DNA of 64,000 bases from Bacteroidota bacterium (GTDB lineage: Bacteria > Bacteroidota > Bacteroidia > Chitinophagales > Chitinophagaceae): NCBI GenBank assembly GCA_016706595.1, contig JADJJH010000001.1, positions 124,001 to 188,000 on the forward strand. The letters are read 5' to 3'. The notes under the pieces are model-generated. The model had not been told where the DNA came from and did not search any database. It saw only the letters and a program-made list of their open reading frames with translations. Shown one piece after another: positions 28,228 to 36,697 of this stretch (the first letter of the stretch is position 1; each line of letters opens with the position of its first letter). The position numbers and the translations under genes are program-made.

Positions 28228-29052
28228 ATGATGAATACCTTATTAATTCCTACTGATTTTTCGCCAATAGCGGATAATGCCATTACGTATGCAATTGAAC
28301 TGGCATCTTATTACAAACTTGATATCGACTTGTTTCATGTTGCCGTTGTAGCAACCACGGGAGCTGATATGATGTATATTGATGTAAGTAACGATTTTAT
28401 TCAATCGGCAGAGGCAGAAATGGCAAAGAAAATATCTGAACTGAATTCGAAGTATCCATCCATACAATTTAATGGTAAGGTTACCACTGGTCAATTTATT
28501 GGTTCATTGCAACAATATTGTAATGATACGCATCCCATTGCCGTGGTGATGGGTATAACCGGAGAGGGCACGGCTATTGATAAATTGATAGGAAGTAATG
28601 TAATCTTAGCCATGAAAAATATTCATGAACCATTATTAGTGGTGCCACGAAAGGCAATTTTTAAGCCAATAACAAATTTGTGCTTTGCTTGTGATATGAA
28701 AAAAGTTGTGAATTCTACTCCTATACTTTCTATAAAAGCATTTGCGAAATTATTTAATGCAAAAATTCATATGCTGAATATTGATTTTGAAAATCGACAT
28801 TATTCTGCCAATACACCAACCGAATTGGAAACTTTAAATGAAATGTTTGAAGGACTTGAAACTCAATACCATTTTATTGAACACGAAAATGTACAAGAGG
28901 CTATCGATGAATTTATTGAAGCAAACTCAATGGACTTATTAATTATGTTACCAAAGAAACATTCAATGTTTGAAGGATTATTTAGGAAAAGCCATACAAA
29001 AGAAATGCTTTACCATAGCCATGTACCCATACTTGCTCTGCATCAGCAATAA
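28228..29052 (+). CDS. Universal stress protein, tandem UspA domains
   Basis: 274 residues, two UspA-like halves (about 1-140 and 145-274). Starts with LLIPTDFSPIADNAITYA, typical of the family. The first half has a VVMGITGEGT-like stretch matching the G-x2-G-x9-G(S/T) ATP-binding region only loosely; the second half ends SHVPILALHQQ. Cytoplasmic. Converges with the Crp/Fnr gene. A TAATATTG box about 20 nt upstream could be its -7 element. Tandem Usp proteins in Bacteroidota often sit beside redox regulators, as here; the role is inferred to be stress or low-oxygen survival. Confidence 0.9.
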   Translation: MMNTLLIPTDFSPIADNAITYAIELASYYKLDIDLFHVAVVATTGADMMYIDVSNDFIQSAEAEMAKKISELNSKYPSIQFNGKVTTGQFIGSLQQYCNDTHPIAVVMGITGEGTAIDKLIGSNVILAMKNIHEPLLVVPRKAIFKPITNLCFACDMKKVVNSTPILSIKAFAKLFNAKIHMLNIDFENRHYSANTPTELETLNEMFEGLETQYHFIEHENVQEAIDEFIEANSMDLLIMLPKKHSMFEGLFRKSHTKEMLYHSHVPILALHQQ

Positions 29053-29095
29053 ACCCTTAACGACACCCAATGTGTATAGAAATGTTTTTCTGAAA

Positions 29096-29725
29096 TTAAA
29101 GTTCTTTCATGATTTTAATTTCATTTCGGTATAAAATGATTTTTTTATCGTTTTCGAGTTGTTTTAATAATCGCGAAATAACTACTCTAGAGGTGGCCAA
29201 TTCGTCGGCTATGAGGTGGTGCGATGCTTTGATAACACTTGAACCGGACAATCTTTGTTTCTCTTTCAAATAAGCAATGAGTCTTTCATCTAATTTATGA
29301 AAGGCGATTATCTCAATTGTTTTCAAGAGTTCAAGAAATCGCGTGTTGAAGCTTTGCATGATATAACTTTTCCAGCTAGGATATTTACAAAGCCATTCTT
29401 CTAACTTTAAATGAGGGATAGCAATCAATTCAACATCTTCTTCGGCAATGGCTTTCACTTCACTTTTTTTAGCTTCCATACAACAGCTATAGGCCATTGA
29501 GCAACTTTCATTGGCACTTAAGTAATATAACAGAATTTCATTTCCATCATCATCCATTCGAAGTACTTTAATGGTGCCTTTTAAAATAAGCGGCATCATA
29601 CGGATATACCTTCCATAATCCATAATCAAGTCACCTTCTTTGAAATGTTTTATTTCGCCAAATTGAAACATCTCTTTTATTAAAGCGGGTTCTAAAATTA
29701 GGTCGAGTGTAGTTTCGGTTTTCAT
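29096..29725 (-). CDS. Crp/Fnr-family transcription regulator
   Basis: 209 residues. N-terminal cyclic-nucleotide-binding fold (about 1-125; FKEGDLIMDYGRYIRMMPLILKG) and C-terminal winged helix (about 150-209) with recognition helix region ATSRVVISRLLKQLE. There is no N-terminal Cys cluster of an Fe-S Fnr, but two Cys pairs are near (SCSMAYSCC at about residues 74-82), so it may sense redox or another signal. It lies directly downstream of the sulfur operon on the same strand, with 89 nt between, and an Fnr-like palindrome lies before that operon. Regulation of the operon is inferred. Confidence 0.88.
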   Translation of the reverse strand: MKTETTLDLILEPALIKEMFQFGEIKHFKEGDLIMDYGRYIRMMPLILKGTIKVLRMDDDGNEILLYYLSANESCSMAYSCCMEAKKSEVKAIAEEDVELIAIPHLKLEEWLCKYPSWKSYIMQSFNTRFLELLKTIEIIAFHKLDERLIAYLKEKQRLSGSSVIKASHHLIADELATSRVVISRLLKQLENDKKIILYRNEIKIMKEL

Positions 29726-29814
29726 ATGAATACGTGATGGTAATAAATAGATATATAAAGATGCGTCTTCACTTTAATCTTTTCATTTATTTTTAGAATT
29801 AATTTTCTAGATAA

Positions 29815-30933
29815 TTATAACAAATGGGGAAAGCATAAAAATAGATACTGAAGAACATAAACCTCTAGCCAGTAATTGTATACATTATTTTTTTGTTTGT
29901 ATAAATTCACGATGGGTTGAAATGGACCATATTTATGTTGACGCTCACTGATTGAATCTGAATATGGCCCAAATGGATGGTCAATGGGTTTCTTTGATAT
30001 GTCGGGCCAATCATTTGGGGTTTGTTTATGAGGTCTTTTCTGACTTAATACATAAGAAGCAACATCCCATACTTCTTCATCTGCAAGCATAGGGCTTTTA
30101 TGCGTAACACCTTGCGGCATATTATACTTTACATATTTGGCAAAATTTGTGATTCTGTATAATCCGGCGCCATCATTAAAGCTATGATTTCCCCATAAAG
30201 CAGGATACACATATTCTGTTTGGTCTGCATTTAATAAACCTTCACCATTGGCTTGATGACAACTTTGGCATTTTAATTGGTAAACACTGAGCCCTTTTTT
30301 AGGATCTGCTGCACGGTTTAAGAAATCCATATCCTTGAACCCGGAGCCAACCGCTTTTTCACCTTTTTTTACATTACCACCAATGTAGTTTATATAGGTT
30401 GCAATAGCTCGCATTTCTTTGCTATTTGTATCCAATGAATTGCCATCTAAACTCCTTTCAAAACAGTCATTAATTCGCTTGTGAATATTTTCGATACTTC
30501 CACTACGAGCTCTAAATTTTGGATACATAGAGGCAACCGATCCGAAATTATTTCCAAATACGGCTGTACCTGCTTGTAAATGACAGTTTTGGCAATTTAA
30601 ACCATTACTCATTTTCAATACAGAGCCTTTAGGGCCTAAATACTTAGCTGTATGCATAATTAATTCCTTGCCATAGCTCGCTAATTCTTTTTGATTTTTA
30701 TCAAGTATATTGTCAATATTCAATGAGGTCCAATACAAGGTTGTATCCTCGTCAATTTCAGCAGATGTAATATTTTCTTTTGAAATTTTTGCCTTAGATG
30801 GAAGGTCTTGATAATACATAATAAGTGGAATAGACAGCAACGTAAAAACCAATAATCCAATCACCAAAATAAGTTTGCTGATTATTGACGTAAGCTGCTG
30901 CTTCACTTGTTCTATTTCTTGATGTGAATCCAT
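29815..30933 (-). CDS. TsdA-like dihaem cytochrome c (thiosulfate dehydrogenase/tetrathionate reductase type)
   Basis: 372 residues. A membrane anchor near residues 17-40 (ILVIGLLVFTLLSIPLIMYY) is followed by two cytochrome c domains with haem motifs CQNCH and CQSCH. Between them lies NDCFERSLDG, matching the TsdA segment whose Cys is the unusual axial ligand of the catalytic haem. Known: TsdA joins two thiosulfates to tetrathionate, or the reverse, in the periplasm. Last gene of a sulfur operon (13 nt after the YeeE/YedE subunit), which fits. The Cys-ligated haem is inferred from the motif alone; other dihaem cytochromes remain possible. Confidence 0.82.
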   Translation of the reverse strand: MDSHQEIEQVKQQLTSIISKLILVIGLLVFTLLSIPLIMYYQDLPSKAKISKENITSAEIDEDTTLYWTSLNIDNILDKNQKELASYGKELIMHTAKYLGPKGSVLKMSNGLNCQNCHLQAGTAVFGNNFGSVASMYPKFRARSGSIENIHKRINDCFERSLDGNSLDTNSKEMRAIATYINYIGGNVKKGEKAVGSGFKDMDFLNRAADPKKGLSVYQLKCQSCHQANGEGLLNADQTEYVYPALWGNHSFNDGAGLYRITNFAKYVKYNMPQGVTHKSPMLADEEVWDVASYVLSQKRPHKQTPNDWPDISKKPIDHPFGPYSDSISERQHKYGPFQPIVNLYKQKNNVYNYWLEVYVLQYLFLCFPHLL

Positions 30934-30946
30934 AATCAGATAAATA

Positions 30947-31360
30947 TTAATGAGGAAGTTTATCTTTTATGTAAGCATACAAGTATGTTCCTACTATGGC
31001 AAACAAGAAAACAATGCCCATGCTAAAAAAGCCATAGCCAATATTTACTACCATAGGACCAGGGCAGGCGCCACTAAGAGCCCAGCCTAATCCAAAAATC
31101 AAACCACCGATTAAGTAGCGAATGATTGATTTTTCTTTAGGATAAAATACAATTGGATTGCCATGGAAATCACGAAAATTGAATTTTTTAATCAAGGCAA
31201 CGCCCAGAACTCCTAAGGTAACGGCTGTGCCAATGATACCATACATATGAAAGGCTTGGAATCGAAACATTTCTTGAATTCGATACCATGACATCGCTTC
31301 AGATTTGGCCATTACAATGCCAAACACTATGCCTACAATGAGAAATTTTATAAATTTCAT
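30947..31360 (-). CDS. YeeE/YedE-family transporter subunit, second half
   Basis: 137 residues with about four membrane segments. Family motif GWALSGACPGP with the conserved Cys, on the fold of TsuA/YeeE and PmpB-type proteins. Known: YeeE/YedE proteins carry thiosulfate or other sulfur species across the inner membrane, using conserved Cys residues. It pairs with the gene 4 nt upstream, the two together making one full transporter, as in the PmpA/PmpB split form found beside blh genes. Confidence 0.88.
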   Translation of the reverse strand: MKFIKFLIVGIVFGIVMAKSEAMSWYRIQEMFRFQAFHMYGIIGTAVTLGVLGVALIKKFNFRDFHGNPIVFYPKEKSIIRYLIGGLIFGLGWALSGACPGPMVVNIGYGFFSMGIVFLFAIVGTYLYAYIKDKLPH

Positions 31361-31364
31361 AGAA

Positions 31365-31922
31365 TTAAAATATTAGTGGGAAAATTAAGTGGGTCATTAA
31401 TAAGCCTCCGGCGAAGAATCCAATAACTGCAATTAAAGAGGGGCCTTGCAAATCAGACAATCCACTGATGGCATGCCCTGATGTGCAACCACCGGCATAA
31501 CGTGAACCAAAGCCTACCATCAATCCGCCCAAAGCAAGAATTAGAAATCCCTTCACGGTAACTATGGCATCTAGTGCAAATAATTCATTGGGTTGCATTG
31601 AGATGGGTGCGGCAAATCCTAAATTTTTCAAATCAGAAATGGTTGCACTTGAGATAGCAACTGGTTCGTCATGCGATAAGAAGTTTTTAGCTATAAAACC
31701 GCCTATGATAGCGCCAACTAAAAAGACAAGATTCCAAGTTTGCGATTTCCAATTAAAGGCAAAAAATTTGACTTTTTTGCCTAGTCCAACCGCCGAGCAA
31801 ATCGTTCTTAAGTTAGATGAAAAGCCGAATGATTGTCCGAAGTAAATAAGGGAAAACATGATGGCAGATATGATAATTCCGGAGAACCACCAAGGCCATG
31901 GTTGTATAATAAATTCGTACAT
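31365..31922 (-). CDS. YeeE/YedE-family transporter subunit, first half
   Basis: 185 residues, about five membrane segments, with the conserved GSRYAGGCTSGHAISG containing the functional Cys. Likely forms one sulfur-species transporter with the following subunit. Lies 22 nt after the Usp gene within the sulfur operon. Substrate (thiosulfate, sulfide or a persulfide precursor) cannot be told. Confidence 0.88.
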   Translation of the reverse strand: MYEFIIQPWPWWFSGIIISAIMFSLIYFGQSFGFSSNLRTICSAVGLGKKVKFFAFNWKSQTWNLVFLVGAIIGGFIAKNFLSHDEPVAISSATISDLKNLGFAAPISMQPNELFALDAIVTVKGFLILALGGLMVGFGSRYAGGCTSGHAISGLSDLQGPSLIAVIGFFAGGLLMTHLIFPLIF

Positions 31923-31944
31923 GAGTTTTTTTGTTTTTTGATGG

Positions 31945-32781
31945 TTATTTTAATGGGAATGATATGATAGGTTTAAAGAGATGGTTGATGAGTTTTTCTG
32001 TTGCGCTTTGGTGGAAGAAATTGCCATTGCCGTGGGTGCCTATACATATGATATCCATGTTCATCATTTGATTAAAATGAATTACGCCATTTTCCACATC
32101 CTTATCATTGATTACATGACATTCATAGTTTTTAATATTGTTGATTTCGGCAAATTCCTTCATGTTCGAAAGTATCTCTGTTTTCTTTGTCTCAATATCA
32201 CTTGAGCAAATTTGCAATAAATGCATTTTAGTTTGAAAAGCAAGCACAAGTTTATGCATGAGTTGCAATTCTTCTTTTACCGGATGATTGAAATTATGAA
32301 CCAATAAAATATGTTGAATTTGTAAATCAGATCGATCACACATTAATGACAATACCGGTATTTTGGATTTTCTTGCAATGATTTGCGTTTCGGATCCAGA
32401 GATCCTTTCTTTAATACCCCAAGCACCTTTTGTACCCATTACAATTACATCAAATTTTTGTAGCTCTGAATATTTCAATATGCTATCGGTTACTTTTCCA
32501 AGGGTAAAATGCGTGAATATTTGTGGTCCATAAAGAAACTTTAAATGTTCGAGTTTTTTGGTTGCAATTTCCTTTTGTGTTTCAATATATTTTACATCAA
32601 TCTCGCCACACGTTTCAATGCCGCCATCCTGGTTCATACTCACTGTATCGGGTACATTAAGTACATGAATGAAATGTATTTCAACCGGGGTTTTTTCTTC
32701 TAATTTTTTAACCATCAAGTAGGCAAATTCTGCTTGAACCGAAAAGTCGGTTGGTATTAAAATTTTTAAGGGATTCGTCAT
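31945..32781 (-). CDS. Universal stress protein, tandem UspA domains, second
   Basis: 278 residues from ATG 32781 (MTNPLKILIPTDFSVQAEF). The frame extends to 32838, but that would overlap the rhodanese gene upstream and adds a non-family leader, so the internal start is preferred, leaving a 16-nt gap. The first half has VIVMGTKGAWG with GSETQIIARKSKIPVL, close to the UspA ATP-binding G-x2-G-x9-G(S) pattern; the second half has CIGTHGNGNFF. Sits inside the sulfur operon, suggesting co-regulation under redox or sulfur stress. Confidence 0.88.
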   Translation of the reverse strand: MTNPLKILIPTDFSVQAEFAYLMVKKLEEKTPVEIHFIHVLNVPDTVSMNQDGGIETCGEIDVKYIETQKEIATKKLEHLKFLYGPQIFTHFTLGKVTDSILKYSELQKFDVIVMGTKGAWGIKERISGSETQIIARKSKIPVLSLMCDRSDLQIQHILLVHNFNHPVKEELQLMHKLVLAFQTKMHLLQICSSDIETKKTEILSNMKEFAEINNIKNYECHVINDKDVENGVIHFNQMMNMDIICIGTHGNGNFFHQSATEKLINHLFKPIISFPLK

Positions 32782-32797
32782 TTTTTTTGTTTTTATA

Positions 32798-33127
32798 TTA
32801 TTGACAATGAATATTTTGCCATGCACCTTTATTTTCAACTATCGCAATGCCTTCCAGTTCAAGCATTTCTTTTGCTATACTAGCTCTATTTCCACTTCTG
32901 CAAACTACATAAATGGTATCGTACATCTTTAGTTTTTCAAACTTTGAAGTTAATATATCTAAAGGATAATTTACCGAACAAGAAGCATGTCCCTCACTAT
33001 TCCATTCTTCAGGGGTTCTGACATCCACAATGATTTTGTTTTTTTTTGTGGCTTGTTCGGAAGAAGAACATGAGATTATGAAAACGAAAAATGTGCTGAG
33101 TAAAACAGTTAGATTGATTAATTTCAT
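32798..33127 (-). CDS. Rhodanese-domain lipoprotein
   Basis: 109 residues from ATG 33127. Signal peptide with lipobox FIISC, then a single rhodanese domain: IIVDVRTPEEW, and active-site loop VVCRSGNRAS with the catalytic Cys. Being a lipoprotein it would act in the periplasm, unlike its neighbour. Its start overlaps the stop of the upstream rhodanese gene by 4 bases (ATGA). Likely moves sulfane sulfur toward or from the transporter and cytochrome of the operon. The longer frame to 33154 lacks the signal at its N-terminus and is rejected. Confidence 0.88.
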   Translation of the reverse strand: MKLINLTVLLSTFFVFIISCSSSEQATKKNKIIVDVRTPEEWNSEGHASCSVNYPLDILTSKFEKLKMYDTIYVVCRSGNRASIAKEMLELEGIAIVENKGAWQNIHCQ

Positions 33128-33435
33128 TTTACAAACTGATTGACATTTTCCCAAGTTCCACCATTCACAACATTTTGTATACCTTGTTGTTCTAGAATAA
33201 TTTTTGCTTGGCCGCTACGATTTCCGCTTCGGCAAAAGACGATAATGTTTTGTTTGTTTTTGAATTTGGCAATTTGTGAAGAAATAGTATCTAGTGGAAT
33301 ATTCACTGCACCTCGAACACTGCCTTGCGCAAATTCGCCAGGACCTCTTACATCTACTAAGTAGGCGCCTTGTTCAATTAATTTTTGTAAGTCTGCGGTT
33401 TTCCCACCGCTAAATAAACTTTGTAAGAAACTCAT
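33124..33435 (-). CDS. Single-domain rhodanese, cytoplasmic
   Basis: 103 residues. YLVDVRGPGEFAQGSVRGA and active-site loop FCRSGNRSGQA with catalytic Cys. No signal peptide, so cytoplasmic sulfurtransferase. Coupled to the lipoprotein rhodanese by ATGA overlap; 78 nt separate it from the persulfide dioxygenase gene upstream. Known role: transfers sulfane sulfur between persulfide carriers; here probably feeds or drains glutathione- or low-molecular-weight persulfide for the dioxygenase. Confidence 0.9.
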   Translation of the reverse strand: MSFLQSLFSGGKTADLQKLIEQGAYLVDVRGPGEFAQGSVRGAVNIPLDTISSQIAKFKNKQNIIVFCRSGNRSGQAKIILEQQGIQNVVNGGTWENVNQFVK

Positions 33436-33513
33436 GTTTTTTTATTTTAAGATTAAATTTTTAATACGATTTATATACATTCAGAAGTAGCTTCACTACC
33501 CCCTAAGATGCCA

Positions 33514-34476
33514 TTATGCTTTCATTAATTTACTTTGACAAACAAAATCAGTTTTTGGAATATTGGTTTCACTAATGGCTTTGAAGCCGCCCTCGATTTC
33601 AGTGAAATTTCGATAACCACGAGCTTGTAAAATGGAGGCGGCGATCATACTACGGTAACCTCCAGCACAATGGATAAAAAAATGTTCATCAGGGTTTATA
33701 TCCTTTACCCATTCATTGATATAGGCGAGTGGTTTGTTATAAGCTTCTTCAATATGTTCAGCTGCATATTCAGATTCTTTTCGAATGTCAATGATTTTGT
33801 CATCACCAATATGAACTATCTCGGCAAATTTTTGTGGACTCATTCTTTCAATCACGTCTACTTGTTTTCCCGATGCTAGCCAAGCATCAAAACCACCTTC
33901 TAAATGACCAATTAAATTATCAAAACCGACTCTGCTTAATCGAGTAACTGTTTCTTCTTCATTACCTATTTCGGTAACTAACAAAATGGGTTGTTTTACA
34001 TCGGCTATTAAAGCGCCTACCCATGGAGCAAAATCGCCATGCAAACCTATATTAACCGATTGCGGAATAAACCCTTTATAAAATTGTTCGTTATCTCTAG
34101 TATCAAGTATCAATGCACCGGTTTGCTCTGCAGCTACTTCGAAAGAATCTACTGATAAGGCCCGCATGCCATGGTTTAAAACCGATTCAAAGTCTTCATA
34201 ACCTTTTTTATTCATCGCCACATTCATTCCAAAGTAAGCCGGTGGTGGTAAAAGTCCGTCTGTAACCGCTTCAATAAATGCCTCTTTATTAGGCTGATTT
34301 AATGCATAGTTCATTCGTTTTTGGTTACCTAAGGTATCCACGGTTTCTTTCATCATATTTTTTCCGCAAGCACTTCCTGCGCCATGTGCCGGGTAAACAA
34401 TAACATGATCAGCTAATGGCATTATTTTATTTTGTAAACTTTCATATAATAAACCGGCTAGTTCATCTTGCGTCAT
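33514..34476 (-). pseudogene. Persulfide dioxygenase-rhodanese fusion, C-terminal part after a frameshift
   Basis: 320 codons coding the end of the metallo-beta-lactamase domain (MTQDELAGLLYESLQNKIMP, YPAHGAGSACG) and two rhodanese domains. The first (ALILDTRDNEQF) lacks a catalytic Cys; the second (IIDIRKESEY, then HCAGGYRS) has it. Known: the intact family (Blh/CstB-like) is about 470 residues and oxidises persulfide to sulfite while the rhodanese domain handles sulfane sulfur. The ATG at 34476 is internal to the family sequence. Joining it to the upstream piece needs one extra A in the run read at 34486-34489. Could be a sequencing indel rather than a dead gene. Confidence 0.82.
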
Positions 34477-34928
34477 GTGAGCTGCTTTTGCGCAAGGTCG
34501 GGTCTGCCTACATCTCCCAAAAACAATGTGTCACCGCTGAAAATACAGTAATCATTGCCGCTTTCATCTTTTAGCAAGTACGTAGTGCTTTCCATAGTAT
34601 GGCCGGGTGTATGCAATGCTTTGATGGTAATGTTACCGATGGTAAATATTTCTTCATCTTTAGCGATGATAGCTTCAAATTCAGGGTTCGCATTTGGTCC
34701 GTAAACAATAGCAGCATCTGTTTTTCTGCTAAGGTCAATATGTCCGCTTACAAAATCGGCATGAAAATGAGTTTCAAAAATGTACTTCAATTTCACACCA
34801 TCTTTTTCCAATCGGTCGATATAGGGTTTTGTTTCACGCAATGGGTCAATGATAGCAGCTTCGCCATTTGATGTAATGTAATAGGCTCCTTGAGCAAGGC
34901 AACCTGTATAAATTTGTTCGATTTGCAT
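34473..34928 (-). pseudogene. Persulfide dioxygenase-rhodanese fusion, N-terminal part before a frameshift
   Basis: 151 codons: metallo-beta-lactamase fold from MQIEQIYTGCLAQGAYYI with metal-binding THFHADFVSGH, HTPGHTMEST and FSGDTLFLGDVGRPDL, all as in persulfide dioxygenases. The family continues DLAQKAAHMTQ; here the frame slips after DLAQK and stops after three more codons, while the next frame carries MTQDELAG. One A missing from a homopolymer explains it. This is the first gene of the sulfur operon; its promoter region is the 475-nt gap to the cold-shock gene. Confidence 0.85.
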
Positions 34929-35031
34929 AATCTTGTTTTTTTATTTGAGGATGTAAAAGTGCAATTGGATTTAATGATGATGGGTAACATAAGTTGCTTT
35001 TGTTCAAGTAAGTAGCAATTGTTACAAATGC

Positions 35032-35045
35032 TAGATTTACATCAA
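35032..35045. promoter_or_regulatory. Possible Crp/Fnr-type operator before the sulfur operon
   Basis: TAGAT-TTAC-ATCAA, which differs from the Fnr-class palindrome TTGAT-N4-ATCAA in two bases of the left half. It lies about 105 bp upstream of the persulfide dioxygenase start on the operon side of the intergenic region. Together with the Crp/Fnr gene at the far end of the operon this is suggestive; no binding evidence. Confidence 0.4.
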
Positions 35046-35403
35046 GTATTAATTTCATTGATTTATTTTATTTGGAAAGCTGATATTTAAATTCTACTTT
35101 TGAAATTCTTCTAAAGATTGTATTTCAATCTGTTTTGTAAAAATCATTACACTTCAATCAATTTACGTTCTTTAGCAGGTTTTCAAAACATTGTACAACA
35201 ATGTTTATTATATCACATCAAACACAGCATAAATTTAAAATAGTACAATACCATCAATCGGCATTCTGCCGGAATATAAGCACTGCATTCTTCGATTTTT
35301 TATGGCAGTATTATTAAAAGGTGCAAAACCTGTATTTCACAACCATCACACATTACAATTTTAACCGCTTAACCTTATACAGGAAGGGCACAAAACAAAT
35401 ACA
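35046..35403 (+). promoter_or_regulatory. Long leader/promoter region of the cold-shock genes
   Basis: No ORF. It contains a perfect palindrome (AAACATTGT 35186-35194, ACAATGTTT 35198-35206) and a tight hairpin CGGCA-TTC-TGCCG (35259-35271). The last 60 nt resemble the sequence before the second csp gene (attacaatt, then gcacaaaacaaa just before the ATG). Long structured 5' leaders are usual for cold-shock mRNAs; which part is transcribed is not known. Confidence 0.45.
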
Positions 35404-35589
35404 ATGAAAGGAACAGTAAAATTCTTTAATGAAGCAAAAGGCTTCGGATTTATCAAAGGCGAAGACGGAAAAGAAGTTTTCGTACATGCATCAGGTTTAA
35501 CAGAAGATATCAGAGAAAATGATGAAGTAACTTATGATGTGCAAGAGGGTAAAAAAGGCGAAAATGCCGTAAACGTAAAATTAGCCTAA
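35404..35589 (+). CDS. Cold-shock domain protein, copy 1
   Basis: 61 residues, a single cold-shock domain. RNA-binding motifs KGFGFIK (RNP1) and EVFVHAS (RNP2) are intact. Acts as a cytoplasmic single-stranded nucleic acid binder and RNA chaperone. Followed 107 nt later by a near-identical paralogue. The start is fixed by the family N-terminus (MKGTVKFFNEAKG). Confidence 0.95.
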   Translation: MKGTVKFFNEAKGFGFIKGEDGKEVFVHASGLTEDIRENDEVTYDVQEGKKGENAVNVKLA

Positions 35590-35696
35590 ATCATATGATA
35601 CGACTTATAGGTCGTTTGTCATATACACAAAACCGTAATTAGATTACAATTAATAAACACCGCTCAAAATAGTATTGCGAGCACAAAACAAACAAA

Positions 35697-35885
35697 ATGA
35701 ATAAAGGAACAGTAAAGTTTTTTAACGAAGCCAAAGGATTTGGATTCATTAAAGACGAAAACGGAAAGGAAATTTTTGTACATGCATCAGGATTAACAGA
35801 AGATATCCGTGAGAATGACGAAGTTACTTATGAAGTACAAGATGGTAAGAAAGGCGAAAATGCCGTGAATGTGCGAATAGCATAA
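35697..35885 (+). CDS. Cold-shock domain protein, copy 2
   Basis: 62 residues, one longer at the N-terminus (MNKGTVKFF) and differing from copy 1 at a handful of positions (KDENGKEIF for KGEDGKEVF, VRIA for VKLA). RNP1 and RNP2 are intact. Its short leader resembles that of copy 1, so gene and leader were duplicated together. Ends before a clear intrinsic terminator. Confidence 0.95.
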   Translation: MNKGTVKFFNEAKGFGFIKDENGKEIFVHASGLTEDIRENDEVTYEVQDGKKGENAVNVRIA

Positions 35886-35903
35886 TATCCACTTAAAAGT
35901 ATA

Positions 35904-35938
35904 AGCCGTCTTAACAATTGTTAAGGCGGTTTTTTTTT
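35904..35938 (+). terminator. Intrinsic terminator after the cold-shock genes
   Basis: 10-bp stem CCGTCTTAAC (35906-35915) with GTTAAGGCGG (35920-35929), one G-T pair, AATT loop, followed by a run of nine T. Confidence 0.9.
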
Positions 35939-36019
35939 ATAGATACTTTTCAGCTCTATGAATATATTATTACTAGAACTTCTAAAAGGGAAGGGACTTT
36001 TATTTTCTCTAAAAAGTAA

Positions 36020-36127
36020 CTTCATGTAGGTCTATTATATGAATTGAATCAAAGAATACAATTTCGTGTAGGTGATGCTTGGGCCGAAACATATTATTAT
36101 AGCGATATGCCTATCAATAGTTTTTGA
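36020..36127 (+). pseudogene. Possible short gene remnant
   Basis: A 35-residue open stretch between stops reads LNQRIQFRVGDAWAETYYY and ends SDMPINSF. Its composition looks more protein-like than the A+T-rich flanks, but there is no start codon in a good position and no family recognised. Could be chance. Confidence 0.2.
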
Positions 36128-36697
36128 AAAAAAAATCACTGAACTGTGCTGGCTAGGAAAATATTCGAATCAGCGGTTGCCTTAGAAAGATGAATACCTT
36201 TTTTATCTGATTATATTACCTTAATCATCTGTTTCAACTTGGCCGAGATATGAATAATCGGAATTTGTTTCATTACGGTTATGGTATGATTTTGTATGTA
36301 ATTTTTAATTTAGTTGTACGGAAGCAAATTAAATTATACCATGTAAGCAGGTAACACTTGCGCAAGCTTTTTAAAATGGAATGTCATTTAACTAACTTTA
36401 AGTAGATTGATATTCTTTATTAATTATAGAATATGTTATGATTTTGCGTTGGTGCATAGTCTCATGGATTAACTACAAATTGCCACAGACTATTGGTAGG
36501 CTTGTGTTTATATACTAGTTATTGATTTTTAATTTGACCAATAGATTTTTGCTTGAGTCAATAGTTGATCCGACGCTACATTGAAAACCTTCAGACTTTG
36601 AAGAAAATATGATTAGAATTGTGGTCGATAGAAATAATTCTTTGAAGGTCTAAAGAAAAATAGATCTATCAGAAGTATAAAATCTTTCGATACAAGT
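36128..36697. other. Intergenic stretch before the carotenoid operon
   Basis: About 570 A+T-rich bases without a coding ORF or tRNA-like fold. The carotenoid operon promoter should lie here; AATCTTTCG just before the crtI ATG (ending 9 nt upstream) is a poor -7 candidate. Confidence 0.4.

Noticed and set aside
35886..36697. Structural RNA in the long gap before crtI
   Set aside because: No tRNA cloverleaf, RNase P or tmRNA signature was found by eye; only the csp terminator is supported.
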